Assembly (NCBI RefSeq): GCF_004364335.1 | Contig: NZ_SOCR01000016.1 | Location: 1 to 64,000, forward strand | Direction: 5' to 3' | Origin: Pseudomonas graminis | GTDB lineage: Bacteria; Pseudomonadota; Gammaproteobacteria; Pseudomonadales; Pseudomonadaceae | Length of the DNA stretch: 64,000 nt | Shown: positions 52,560-60,903 of the stretch, piece after piece | Layout of the letters: each line of letters opens with the position of its first letter | How positions within the stretch are numbered: position 1 is the first letter of the stretch | Translations under genes and position numbers: made by a program | Notes under the pieces: generated by a model | Told to the model about the DNA's origin: nothing | Seen by the model: only the letters and a program-made list of their open reading frames with translations | Database searches by the model: none

Positions 52560-53261
52560 TCAGAAGTCGTCGACGACCTTGCCGTCTTTGACCTTGAACT
52601 CGCGGTTCTGCAGATAAGCGTTGCGGATGAAGATGTACTTGTCGCCATTGATCAGCTTTTCAGCCGACAGCAGGCTGGCGCGGGTATCGACAACGCTCAC
52701 GCCCAGCGCGGTGTTGCGCGTCGGCACGTGGTCGATGTAACGCCAAGGCTGAGTGTAGGTGTCCGGGTATTTGGCGAACGCGTCACGCACGGTGCTAGGC
52801 CCCAACAATGGGATCATCACGAACGGACCGCTGCCCACGCCCCAGTGACCGAGGGTCTGGCCGAAGTCTTCGTCATTGCGCTGCAGGCCCATTTTGGTGC
52901 CGACGTCGAAGAAGCCGAGCAAACCAAACGTGGTGTTGAAGATCAGGCGGGCGGTATCGACCCCGGCCGCTTCAGGCTTGGCCTGGAGCACGTCGTTGGC
53001 AAAGTTGGTCACTTCGCCGACGTTCTTGAACATGTTGTGGATGCCGTCTTCGAGGAACTGCGGCGTGATGAACTCATAGCCCTGGGCAATGGGTTTCAGC
53101 GCGTAGGTGTCGACGGTGTCGTTGAAACGGAAAATCGCTCGGTTGACGCCTTCCCACGGATCTTCGTCCGCCGCATTTGCAGCCATCGGCGCCACGGCCA
53201 GGCTGGCCCACACACACGTTCGAATCAGACGATTGATAAAGCCAGCACCGTTCTCGGGCAT
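52560..53261 (-). CDS. mlaA: MlaA (VacJ) outer-membrane phospholipid retrograde-transport protein
   Basis: A 233-aa protein matching MlaA along its length (DPWEGVNRAIFRFNDTVD, FNTTFGLLGFFDVGTKMGL, DFGQTLGHWGVGSGPFVMIPLLGPSTVRD). It removes misplaced phospholipids from the outer leaflet of the outer membrane together with the Mla transporter. The E. coli protein is a lipoprotein; here the signal peptide ends in ANA-AD, with no lipobox cysteine, so it should be a soluble periplasmic or membrane-inserted protein. Confidence 0.92.
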   Translation of the reverse strand: MPENGAGFINRLIRTCVWASLAVAPMAANAADEDPWEGVNRAIFRFNDTVDTYALKPIAQGYEFITPQFLEDGIHNMFKNVGEVTNFANDVLQAKPEAAGVDTARLIFNTTFGLLGFFDVGTKMGLQRNDEDFGQTLGHWGVGSGPFVMIPLLGPSTVRDAFAKYPDTYTQPWRYIDHVPTRNTALGVSVVDTRASLLSAEKLINGDKYIFIRNAYLQNREFKVKDGKVVDDF

Positions 53262-53462
53262 AGCTGAGACTCCCAGTCAAAGTAATCAAGCGGGCGCTAC
53301 GCCCCAAACCAAAGGCGAGAGTATAAAGCGTTCTGTGACTATTTACGTCGCTGAAATGGTCGCGGTTTTGTAGGGCAATAAACATCCGAAGACACTGTCA
53401 TCGTTTGGTCATCGATTTGTCATGGCAATCCCTTAGCGTCATCGGCTTTGAGAGGGAATGCC

Positions 53463-54098
53463 ATGCTCGCCCCGGTCGCCGTCGCTGCTCCGTCGTTCAC
53501 CGCTGTATTGTTCGGATTGAGCGGTTGCCTCGTCGACTTCGGCGCCCAGACGCGCACGCTGCTGGCCAGCGACGGCACATCCCTCGTCTCGCAGGACGCT
53601 AGGCCCTTTGCAGCACTGGCCCCCGGTGCGATCAATGCGCTGAAGCATCTCAAGCAGCACGGCATTCCCAGCGCCTGGATCGATGAATACCCCTCCTCCA
53701 TCACCGAACAGTTGGCTGCGCCGCTCGGCCCCCTGATTTTGCCCACTCCCGCGCCGACCCACCGTTGGCCTGCACCTGATGCGTGCTGGCAGGCGCTGAT
53801 GACCCTCGGCGTCAGGCAACTGGACGGCTGTGTGCTGGTCAGCGGCGATCCGCGGCTGCTCATGGCCGGCATCAACGCAGGGCTGTGGACGGTGGGGCTG
53901 GCGTCATGCGGGCCGCTGTGCGGTTTGTCACCCGAGCAATGGGAGGCATTGAGCGATCTGGATCGCGAGCGCCGTCGCGGACGAGCCACCCTCGAGCTGT
54001 ATGCCGCCGGCGCGCATTCGGTCATCGATCACTTGGGCGAACTGGAGTCGTGCCTGGCGGATATCACGCTCCGCCGACAGAAGTCGGAAAAGCCCTGA
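53463..54098 (+). CDS. Phosphonatase-like HAD-fold protein lacking catalytic aspartates
   Basis: A protein of about 211 aa resembling phosphonoacetaldehyde hydrolase-type HAD proteins: AVLFGLSGCLVDFG at motif I, CVLVSGDPRLLMAGINAGLWTVGL at the later acidic motif, and GRATLELYAAGAHSVIDHLGEL near the end, as in PhnX. In active HAD enzymes motif I reads FDxDGTLVD; here the nucleophile Asp is Gly and the acid/base Asp is Ser. It is therefore probably not a phosphatase and may bind a ligand or protein. AGAGGG precedes the chosen ATG. I recall a Pseudomonas-specific family of this kind near queF, but its function is unknown to me. Confidence 0.72.
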   Translation: MLAPVAVAAPSFTAVLFGLSGCLVDFGAQTRTLLASDGTSLVSQDARPFAALAPGAINALKHLKQHGIPSAWIDEYPSSITEQLAAPLGPLILPTPAPTHRWPAPDACWQALMTLGVRQLDGCVLVSGDPRLLMAGINAGLWTVGLASCGPLCGLSPEQWEALSDLDRERRRGRATLELYAAGAHSVIDHLGELESCLADITLRRQKSEKP

Positions 54099-54209
54099 GC
54101 TGACTGAGGTCATGCACAGCGGCCGGGAGTGGATTAGTCTAGGGCGGTGAAGGACCTTTGCCTGCGCATTGCGGTCCATCGTGAGACTAATCAGATTAAG
54201 GAAGACCCC

Positions 54210-54473
54210 ATGTCCGTCAGTGACTTGCAACTACAACTCAACACGTTGCGCGAGCAGCTTGAGCAGAATCCGCAGCTGACCCTGGAGGAGCGCGGGAATT
54301 TGACCGAGGTCATGGAACAGATCCAGGCGCAGATCGAACTGGAGACAGTGTCTCAGGACCCGAGCATTGCCGATGGCGTCAACCTGGCGGTCGAGCGATT
54401 TGAAGTCGATCACCCCACCATCGCCGGCACGCTGCGCAATGTGCTGGTCACACTGGGCAGCATGGGGATCTGA
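54210..54473 (+). CDS. DUF4404-family small protein
   Basis: An 87-aa acidic protein with a helical, coiled-coil-like N-terminal half (LQLQLNTLREQLEQNPQLTLEERGNLTEVMEQIQAQIE) and a conserved hydrophobic C terminus (HPTIAGTLRNVLVTLGSMGI). This is the layout of DUF4404 proteins found in pseudomonads. AAGGA precedes the ATG. No function is known to me. It may follow the HAD-like gene in one transcript (111-nt gap). The REP array starts 35 nt after its stop. Confidence 0.75.
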   Translation: MSVSDLQLQLNTLREQLEQNPQLTLEERGNLTEVMEQIQAQIELETVSQDPSIADGVNLAVERFEVDHPTIAGTLRNVLVTLGSMGI

Positions 54474-54507
54474 TTCAGGCATCCGCGCGCTCACCTCATT
54501 GAAACAG

Positions 54508-55972
54508 ACCGGCTCCTACGGGTTTCGTTTACGCCGAAGATTGCGTGCGTTGCCGAGATCCACTGTAGGAGCGCGATCGCCCGCGGATGCGATCTGTCAG
54601 TCGACATCTTGATTTCAGACCCACCGCGTTCGCCAGCAACCCGGCTCCTACGGACTGTGTTTACGCCGAAGATTGCCTGTCTTGCCGAGATCCACTGTAG
54701 GAGCGCGCTTGCCCGCGAATGCGGTGGGTCAGCCGACATCTTCGTTTGAGATCCACCGCGTTCGCCAGCAAGCCGGCTCCTACGGGTTTCGTTTACCCCG
54801 ACGATTGCGTGCCTTGCCGAGATCCATTGTAGAAGCGCGCTTGCCCGCGAATGCAGTGGGTCAGTCACCCTCGCATCGTCTGAGCATTCGGGTTCGCCAG
54901 CAAGCCGGCGCCTACGGATTTCGTTTACGCCGACGATTGCGTGCGTTGCCGAGACCCACTGTAGGAGCGCGCTTGCCCGCGAATGCGGTGGGTCAGTCAC
55001 CCTCGCATCGTCTGAGCATTCGGGTTCGCCAGCAAGCCGGCGCCTACGGATTCTGTGCGCGCTGAAGATCGCCTGCGTTGCCGAGATCCCCTGTAGGAGC
55101 GCGCTTGCCCACGAATGCGGTGGGTCAGCCGATATCTTCGTTTCAGTGCCACCGCGTTCGCTAGCAAGCCGGCGCCTACGGATTTCGTTCACGCCGACGA
55201 TTGCGTGCGTTGCCGAGATCCACTGTAGGAGCGCGCTTGCCCGCGAAGGCAGTGAGTCAGTCACCCTCGCATCGTCTGAGCATTCGGGTTCGCCAGCAAG
55301 CCGGCTCCTACGGGTTTCGTTTACGCCGACGATTGCGTGCGTTGCCGAGATCCACTGTAGGAGCGCGCTTGCCCGCGAATGCAGTGGGTCAGCCGATATC
55401 TTCGGTTCAGACCCACCGCGTTCGCCAGCAAGCCGGCGCCCACCGATTCTGTGTGCGCTGAAGATCGCCTGCGTTGCCGAGATCCACTGTAGGAGCGCGC
55501 TTGCCCACGGATGCAGTGGGTCAGTCACCCTCGCATCGTCTGAGCATTCGGGTTCGCCAGCAAGCCGGCTCCTACGGGTTTTGTGTGCGCTAAAGATCGC
55601 CTGCCTTGCCGAGATCCATTGTAGGAGCGCGCTTGCCCGCGAATGCAGTGGGTCAGCCGACATCTTCGTTTCAGACCCACCGCGTTCGCCAGCAAGCCGG
55701 CTCCTACGGACTTTGTTTACGCCGAAGATTGCGTGCCTTGCCGAGATCCATTGTAGGAGCGCGCTTGCCCACGAATGCGGTGGGTCAGCCGATATCTTCG
55801 TTTCAGACCCACCGCGTTCGCCAGCAAGCCGGCTCCTACGGATTTCGTTCACGCCGACGATTGCCTGCGTTGCCGAGATCCACTGTAGGAGCGCGCTTGC
55901 CCGCGATTGCGGTGGGTCAGCCGATATCGATGGAGCAGGCAGATTCCGTTCGCGGGCAAACGCGCTCCTACA
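54508..55972. repeat. Tandem array of eleven 132-bp units built from opposed REP palindromes
   Basis: The landmark GCCGAGA recurs near 54552, 54684, 54816, 54948, 55079, 55212, 55344, 55476, 55607, 55739 and 55872, a spacing of 131-133 nt. Each unit contains TGTAGGAGCGCGCTTGCCCG, a short spacer, then TTCGCCAGCAAGCCGGCTCC in the opposite sense, then a common 45-nt stretch ending in TTGCCGAGATCCAC. Two spacer types occur: type A (CCGACATCTTCGTTTCAGAC) and type B (TCACCCTCGCATCGTCTGAG), in the order A A B B A B A B A A and a truncated final A. Copies are about 90 percent alike by eye. No transposase lies within the array. The period is a multiple of three, so long meaningless reading frames cross it on both strands. 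Confidence 0.93.
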
Positions 55973-56031
55973 CCTGCACTGCGTCGGAGCTAGTATCTGT
56001 GGCAGGTTCGAAGAGGCTGTACATCATTGCT

Positions 56032-56862
56032 TTACTGCCGCGCGAGACGCCCGTTCTCAAACGTCAGTTTTTCCGTGCTGCGGTACGGGTTGATGTCCAG
56101 CCCGCCGCGACGCACGTAACGCGCATACACCGTCAGTTTTTCCGGTTTCAGCAAGCGCTGCAGGTCCATGAAGATGCGTTCCACGCACTGCTCGTGGAAA
56201 TCCGAATGCTGACGGAAGCTGACGATGTAGGCCAGAAAACTGGCGTGATCGAGCGCCGCGCCACGGTACTCAACCGCGACGCTGCCCCAGTCCGGCTGGC
56301 TCGTCACCGGGCAGTTGGATTTAAGCAGATGGCTGTGCAGCACATCGTCCACCACCCGCGACTCATCGCAGCGCAGCAGTTCGGGCTGAGGGCGGTCGTA
56401 GCTTGAAATGCTCACGTCGAGTTCATCGACGCACACACCCGGCACCGCAACGATACCCTCGGCCTCGATGTCCTTCAGACTGCGAATGCGAACCCCAACC
56501 GGTTTGCCCGCAGCGGCTGACAGGTCTTTCTCCAGCGTGGCGATCAGCTCGGCCTCAGACGCGAACGCGGTCTGGTTGAGCGAGTTCAGGTACAGTTTGA
56601 ACGACTTGGATTCGATGATATTTGCCGAATCCGCCGCAATGCTGAACTCACCGATGGCCACCACCGGCTTGCCCGAGGGCAGCAGCCAGGACAGCTCGTA
56701 GCAATTCCAGAAATCGACACCCTGATAAGGCAGCGTCTCGGCAGTCAGCCCCAGTTCCGCCCACTTGGCAGCGCGTGGAATCGGGAACAGCAGAGACGGC
56801 GTGTACGTGGCGATGTATTCGCTGGACTTGCCCAGCGGCGAGTGTTCGGCTGCGGGATGCAT
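56032..56862 (-). CDS. queF: NADPH-dependent 7-cyano-7-deazaguanine reductase
   Basis: A 276-aa bimodular QueF that reduces preQ0 to preQ1 in queuosine synthesis. The catalytic cysteine is in LLKSNCPVTSQPDWG, and the NADPH-contacting QueF motif is ESKSFKLYLNS. The length is that of the proteobacterial two-domain form. The stop lies about 60 nt from the end of the REP array. It is on the same strand as, and 80 nt downstream of, the cupredoxin gene. Confidence 0.95.
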   Translation of the reverse strand: MHPAAEHSPLGKSSEYIATYTPSLLFPIPRAAKWAELGLTAETLPYQGVDFWNCYELSWLLPSGKPVVAIGEFSIAADSANIIESKSFKLYLNSLNQTAFASEAELIATLEKDLSAAAGKPVGVRIRSLKDIEAEGIVAVPGVCVDELDVSISSYDRPQPELLRCDESRVVDDVLHSHLLKSNCPVTSQPDWGSVAVEYRGAALDHASFLAYIVSFRQHSDFHEQCVERIFMDLQRLLKPEKLTVYARYVRRGGLDINPYRSTEKLTFENGRLARQ

Positions 56863-56942
56863 GGCGGGACCTGAACCTGAATAAAGCGGCTGTAAAAACC
56901 AAGGCCGCGAAGTTTATCGGGTTCGGCTCGGGTTTTCAGCGT

Positions 56943-57491
56943 TTACTGACTGATCGCCACCTTGCCGACCATGCCCGCCTGATAATGCCCGGGCAGATTG
57001 CACGCGAACTCCAGGCCCGTGGCGTCGGTGAAGGTCCAGGTCAGTTCGGCGGTCTTACCCGGTTCCACCAGCACGCTGTTGGGATCGTCATGTTTCATGC
57101 CCCCGGCGCCTTGCTCCGAAGCCTGCTCCCCGCCGTGGGCCATCCCGTGATCCATGCCGGCCATATCGTGCTTCATTTCAGTCGGGGTGAGCATGCCGCT
57201 GGCCATCATTTTCAGCATTTCCTGCTGGTGCGCCGCGTGCATCGCCGCGTCACCGAGGTTGAACTCATGCAGCAACCGGCCCTTGTTGACCAGCACGAAC
57301 CGCACGGTCTCGCCCTTTTTCACGTCCAGGGATTTTGGCTCGAAGTAGATATCGCCCAGCGCCACTTCAACGGTACGCGTTGCATGGGCAGCGTCGGCCG
57401 GGTGACCGAACGCGAAATGCTCGCCGGGTGACCCTTGGGCCGAGAGGCTTGCACCCAGCAGCAGGGCAATAGCGACATAACGGAGCGACAT
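56943..57491 (-). CDS. Periplasmic type 1 copper protein (cupredoxin) with Met/His-rich insert
   Basis: A 182-aa exported protein with a signal peptide ending near AQG-SP. The beta-sandwich carries one His ligand in LLHEFNLG and the Cys, His and Met ligands in FACNLPGHYQAGM, so a mononuclear copper centre is expected. Between them a loop of about 55 residues is dense in Met and His (MLKMMASGM, MKHDMAGMDHGMAHGG), like copper-handling domains. It starts 9 nt after the lolE stop, so it is probably cotranscribed with lolE. Electron transfer or copper storage/tolerance are the likely roles; neither is shown. Confidence 0.85.
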   Translation of the reverse strand: MSLRYVAIALLLGASLSAQGSPGEHFAFGHPADAAHATRTVEVALGDIYFEPKSLDVKKGETVRFVLVNKGRLLHEFNLGDAAMHAAHQQEMLKMMASGMLTPTEMKHDMAGMDHGMAHGGEQASEQGAGGMKHDDPNSVLVEPGKTAELTWTFTDATGLEFACNLPGHYQAGMVGKVAISQ

Positions 57492-57500
57492 CGGCCTCTC

Positions 57501-58745
57501 CTACTCGTAGCGCAAGGCGTGGGCCGGCTGGATCTGCGCGGCGCGGTAGGCCGGGTAGATCGTTGCCAGAAAGCTGAGGATAAACCCGGCACTGCAGATC
57601 AGCGCGACGTCACTGCCTTCGAGCTGCGACGGAAGATTGCTGATGAAGTACACGTCCGAGGTGAAGATGTGCTGGCCTGTCACGCGCTCGACCCAGCCGA
57701 CGATCTGACTGACGTTGATCGCCGCGATCACGCCCAGCACGCCGCCGATCACGGTGCCGACAATGCCAATGACAGTGCCCTGCACCATGAAGATGGTCAT
57801 GATCTGGCCAGGGGTGGCACCGATGGTGCGCAGGATGGCGATGTCGGCACCCTTGTCGTTCACCACCATGATCAGCGTGGCGATGATGTTGAACGCCGCC
57901 ACGGCGACGATCATCAGCAGCAACAGGCCGATCATGGTCTTTTCCATCTTCATGGCGCTGAACAGGCTGCCCTGGCTGTGGGTCCAGTCATCGGCCTTGT
58001 AGCCCGCACCGAGTCCGGCGGCGATGGCCGTAGACACTTGCGGGGCAGCGTACAGATCGGTCAGCGCCAGGCGCACGCCCTGCACCTGATTGGGCTGCCA
58101 GCGCTGGATGACCGCAGCATCGGCGACGTTGACCAGCGCCATGGACCCGTCCAGTTCAGCGCCCACCTTGAACACGCCGACCACCGTCAAACGTTGCAGG
58201 CGCGGGGTGATGCCACCCGGTGCGCTGCTGATCTCCGGAACAATCAGGGTCAGCTTGTCGCCGACGTTCAGGCGAAAGCGCCGCGCGGTGATTTCGCCGA
58301 TCACCACACCAAATTCTCCCGGCTTCAGGTCCTGCAGCCGGCCCTGCACGATGTGCTGGGTGACAATGGAGACTTTGGATTCCAGTGCCGGGTCGACGCC
58401 GTTGATCTGGATCGGCTGCATAGAACCCTTGTAGGACAGCATGCCGTCCATTTCAGTGAACGGCACGGCGGCCGTCACCTGCGGATCCTTGAGCGACGCA
58501 TTGGCAGCCGGCTGCCAGTCGTCCAGCGGTTTCACCCCGGAGATCACCGCGTGGGGGACCATGCCGAGGATTCGCGAACTCATTTCCTTCTGGAAACCGT
58601 TCATCACGGACAGCACCACGATCATCGCCAGCACGCCCAGCGCCAGCCCGATCATCGAGGTCATGGAAATGAACGAGATGAAGTGGTTGCGACGCTTGGC
58701 CCGCGTGTAGCGCGTACCGATAAAGATGGATAACGGTCTGAACAT
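57501..58745 (-). CDS. lolE: Lipoprotein-releasing ABC permease (LolC/LolE family), second copy
   Basis: A 414-aa inner-membrane protein with four transmembrane segments (about 20-50, 270-300, 315-345 and 380-405) and a large periplasmic domain between the first two. The start FRPLSIFIGTRYTRAKRRNHF and the end YPAYRAAQIQPAHALRYE are shared with the first permease. With LolD and the other permease it lifts mature lipoproteins from the inner membrane to LolA. The name lolE follows gene order. It lies 68 nt beyond lolD but behind a terminator-like hairpin, and runs into the cupredoxin gene. Confidence 0.9.
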   Translation of the reverse strand: MFRPLSIFIGTRYTRAKRRNHFISFISMTSMIGLALGVLAMIVVLSVMNGFQKEMSSRILGMVPHAVISGVKPLDDWQPAANASLKDPQVTAAVPFTEMDGMLSYKGSMQPIQINGVDPALESKVSIVTQHIVQGRLQDLKPGEFGVVIGEITARRFRLNVGDKLTLIVPEISSAPGGITPRLQRLTVVGVFKVGAELDGSMALVNVADAAVIQRWQPNQVQGVRLALTDLYAAPQVSTAIAAGLGAGYKADDWTHSQGSLFSAMKMEKTMIGLLLLMIVAVAAFNIIATLIMVVNDKGADIAILRTIGATPGQIMTIFMVQGTVIGIVGTVIGGVLGVIAAINVSQIVGWVERVTGQHIFTSDVYFISNLPSQLEGSDVALICSAGFILSFLATIYPAYRAAQIQPAHALRYE

Positions 58746-58775
58746 TCGTGGAGCACCGTAACTAAGCAGCTAAAA

Positions 58776-58804
58776 GTAAAAAGCCGATGCCCGAAAGGCA
58801 TCGG
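58776..58804 (-). terminator. Terminator-like hairpin between lolD and lolE
   Basis: On the minus strand CCGATGCC and GGCATCGGC form an 8-9 bp stem followed by TTTTTAC, just after the lolD stop codon. It should reduce transcription into the second permease gene and cupredoxin. Confidence 0.8.
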
Positions 58805-58813
58805 TTGTACGGG

Positions 58814-59512
58814 TCAGGCTTCGACCAGACGGCCTTCTTCAAGACGCCACACGCGGTCCATCTGCCGGGCCAGCGCCATGTCGTGGGTCACCACCAGAAA
58901 CGCGGTGCGCGACGACGTGCTCAGCTCCAGCATCAGGTCCTGAATGCCTTGTGCGGTGTGCGAATCGAGGTTGCCGGTGGGCTCGTCGAGCATGACCAGA
59001 CCCGGCTGGTTGACCAGCGCGCGGGCGATCGCCACCCGTTGACGTTCTCCCCCCGACAACTCCGACGGCTTGTGCGCCAGTCGATGCTTGAGCCCTACCC
59101 GCTCCAGCAGCGCGGTTGCACGCTGACGCGCTTCCGGAATCGGTGTCTTGCCGATCAGCAGCGGCATGCAGACGTTTTCCAGCGCCGTGAACTCGGCCAG
59201 CAAGTGGTGGAACTGGTAGACGAAACCAAGGGCACGGTTGCGCAGCAGGCCGCGGGCTTTCTCGTTCAGCGCCGAAAGTTCTTCGCCCGCCAGCCAGACG
59301 CTGCCTTCGGTGGGCGTGTCGAGGCCGCCGAGCAGGTTGAGCAAGGTACTTTTGCCCGACCCCGAACTGCCGACGATCGCTACGCGTTCGCCCGGGTGCA
59401 ATTCCAGTTGCAGCCCCGAGAGGACGACCACGGATTCCGGACCTTCCTCGTAGGATTTGCCCAGGTTGCGGCAGCTCAGTACAGCTTTATCACTCATGCC
59501 CGACTCACTCAT
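58814..59512 (-). CDS. lolD: LolD, ATPase of the lipoprotein-releasing system
   Basis: An ABC ATPase of about 232 aa: Walker A GSSGSGKST (about 48), Q-loop in YQFHHLLAEFTALEN (the characteristic LolD motif region), signature LSGGERQRVAIARAL, Walker B LVMLDEPTGNLD and switch His in VVTHD. It powers lipoprotein release by the LolC/LolE permeases. Its ATG overlaps the lolC stop by 8 nt (ATGAGTGA). A second ATG 15 nt further in is also possible. Confidence 0.94.
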   Translation of the reverse strand: MSESGMSDKAVLSCRNLGKSYEEGPESVVVLSGLQLELHPGERVAIVGSSGSGKSTLLNLLGGLDTPTEGSVWLAGEELSALNEKARGLLRNRALGFVYQFHHLLAEFTALENVCMPLLIGKTPIPEARQRATALLERVGLKHRLAHKPSELSGGERQRVAIARALVNQPGLVMLDEPTGNLDSHTAQGIQDLMLELSTSSRTAFLVVTHDMALARQMDRVWRLEEGRLVEA

Positions 59513-60755
59513 AACGTAGCGCCTCCGCCGGCTGGGTGCGCGCAGCACGCCAGGCTGGATACAGGGTGGCGAGGAAACTCAGGACCAGCGCCGCGCCGCA
59601 TACCAGCAACACGTCCTGGGCCATCAATTGCGAAGGCAGATAGTCGATGAAGTAGACATCCGCATTGAGAAACTTGTGGCCGATCAGGCCTTCCAGCGCC
59701 GAAATCGCCGAACTGACGTTGAGCGCCGCAAGAATGCCGACTCCGGCGCCGATCAGCGTTCCGACCACACCGATGACCGTGCCCTGGACCATGAAGATCG
59801 CCATGATCTGGCCCGGGGTCGCGCCCAGCGTGCGCAGAATGGCGATGTCACCGCGCTTGTCGTTGACCACCATCACCAGCGTGGAAATGATGTTGAACGC
59901 CGCGACCGCCACGATCAGCAACAGCAGCAGGCCGATGATGGATTTCTCCATGCCGATCGCCTGGTACAGGTTGCCATGGGTGCGGGTCCAGTCGCGGGAG
60001 TAATACTGATGCTCGCCGAGTTTCTGGGCGATGTCGTACGCCGTGCGCGGCGCCTTGAACAGATCGGTGAATTTCAGGCGCAAGCCCTGCACCTGATCCG
60101 GCTTCCAGCGGTGCAGCCGCGCCAGATCCTGCAGGTTGGTGACGCCCAGATAGCCGTCCAGCTCGCCGGCGCCGACATGAAAGATCCCGACCACGGTAAA
60201 GCGCTTCATGCGCGGGAACATGCCGGCCGGGGTCACGGTAACTTCCGGGGAGACGAAGGTGACTTTGTCACCCATGCCGACACCGAGCTTGGTCGCGGCC
60301 TTGTCGCCGATCACCACGCCGAAGCCGCCCGCGACCAGATCGTCGAGACTGCCCTGCTTCATGAAGCCGTCGATGATCGACACCTTGCGTTCCTGCGCCG
60401 GGTCGATGGCGTTGAGCAGGATCTTCTGCACATTGCCGTTGTTGGTCAGCAGGCCTTGCATCTGGGTGAACGGCGCAACGGCTTCCACCTGTTTGTTCTG
60501 TTTGACGCGGGCGGCCAGCGCCTGCCAGTCATTGATCGGCTCGCCGGACTCGATGGTGGCGTGGGGCACCATGCCCAGCACGCGAGTGCGCATCTCATGG
60601 TCGAAGCCGTTCATGACCGAGAGCACGACGATCATTACGACCACGCCCAGGGCGAGGCCGATCATCGACGTCAGGGAAATGAAGGAGACAAAATGATTAC
60701 GGCGCTTTGCACGGGTGTAGCGCGTGCCGATGAATACAAAAAGAGGTCTGAACAT
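59505..60755 (-). CDS. lolC: Lipoprotein-releasing ABC permease (LolC/LolE family), first copy
   Basis: A 416-aa inner-membrane permease with the same four-helix layout as the downstream paralogue (N terminus FRPLFVFIGTRYTRAKRRNHF, C terminus YPAWRAARTQPAEALRYE). It forms the transmembrane core with LolE. It is the first gene of the lol set and divergent from a PilZ gene. The lolC versus lolE assignment is by order only. No strong ribosome-binding site precedes the ATG. Confidence 0.9.
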   Translation of the reverse strand: MFRPLFVFIGTRYTRAKRRNHFVSFISLTSMIGLALGVVVMIVVLSVMNGFDHEMRTRVLGMVPHATIESGEPINDWQALAARVKQNKQVEAVAPFTQMQGLLTNNGNVQKILLNAIDPAQERKVSIIDGFMKQGSLDDLVAGGFGVVIGDKAATKLGVGMGDKVTFVSPEVTVTPAGMFPRMKRFTVVGIFHVGAGELDGYLGVTNLQDLARLHRWKPDQVQGLRLKFTDLFKAPRTAYDIAQKLGEHQYYSRDWTRTHGNLYQAIGMEKSIIGLLLLLIVAVAAFNIISTLVMVVNDKRGDIAILRTLGATPGQIMAIFMVQGTVIGVVGTLIGAGVGILAALNVSSAISALEGLIGHKFLNADVYFIDYLPSQLMAQDVLLVCGAALVLSFLATLYPAWRAARTQPAEALRYE

Positions 60756-60903
60756 TTAGGGGCTTGTTCGGAGGAATGGGAACGTCCTTGTGGCGGGCCT
60801 GGGCTGGCGGCTTTACACTCGAATCACCGCCAAATCATGCTTGAAAAGCTGAGCTATGATTTTGAGCAATCACTCTGACAACCGCCGCTACCATGGGTTC
60901 GCC

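Noticed and set aside
54491..55852. A 453-codon minus-strand frame with 44-residue repeats
   Set aside because: It is produced by the 132-bp REP array, whose period is a multiple of three. The repeats are palindromic DNA, there is no ribosome-binding site, and frames remain open on both strands alike.
54508..55972. CRISPR array
   Set aside because: The unit is 132 bp, the repeated part is most of the unit, spacers are only two recurring types, and no cas genes are near.
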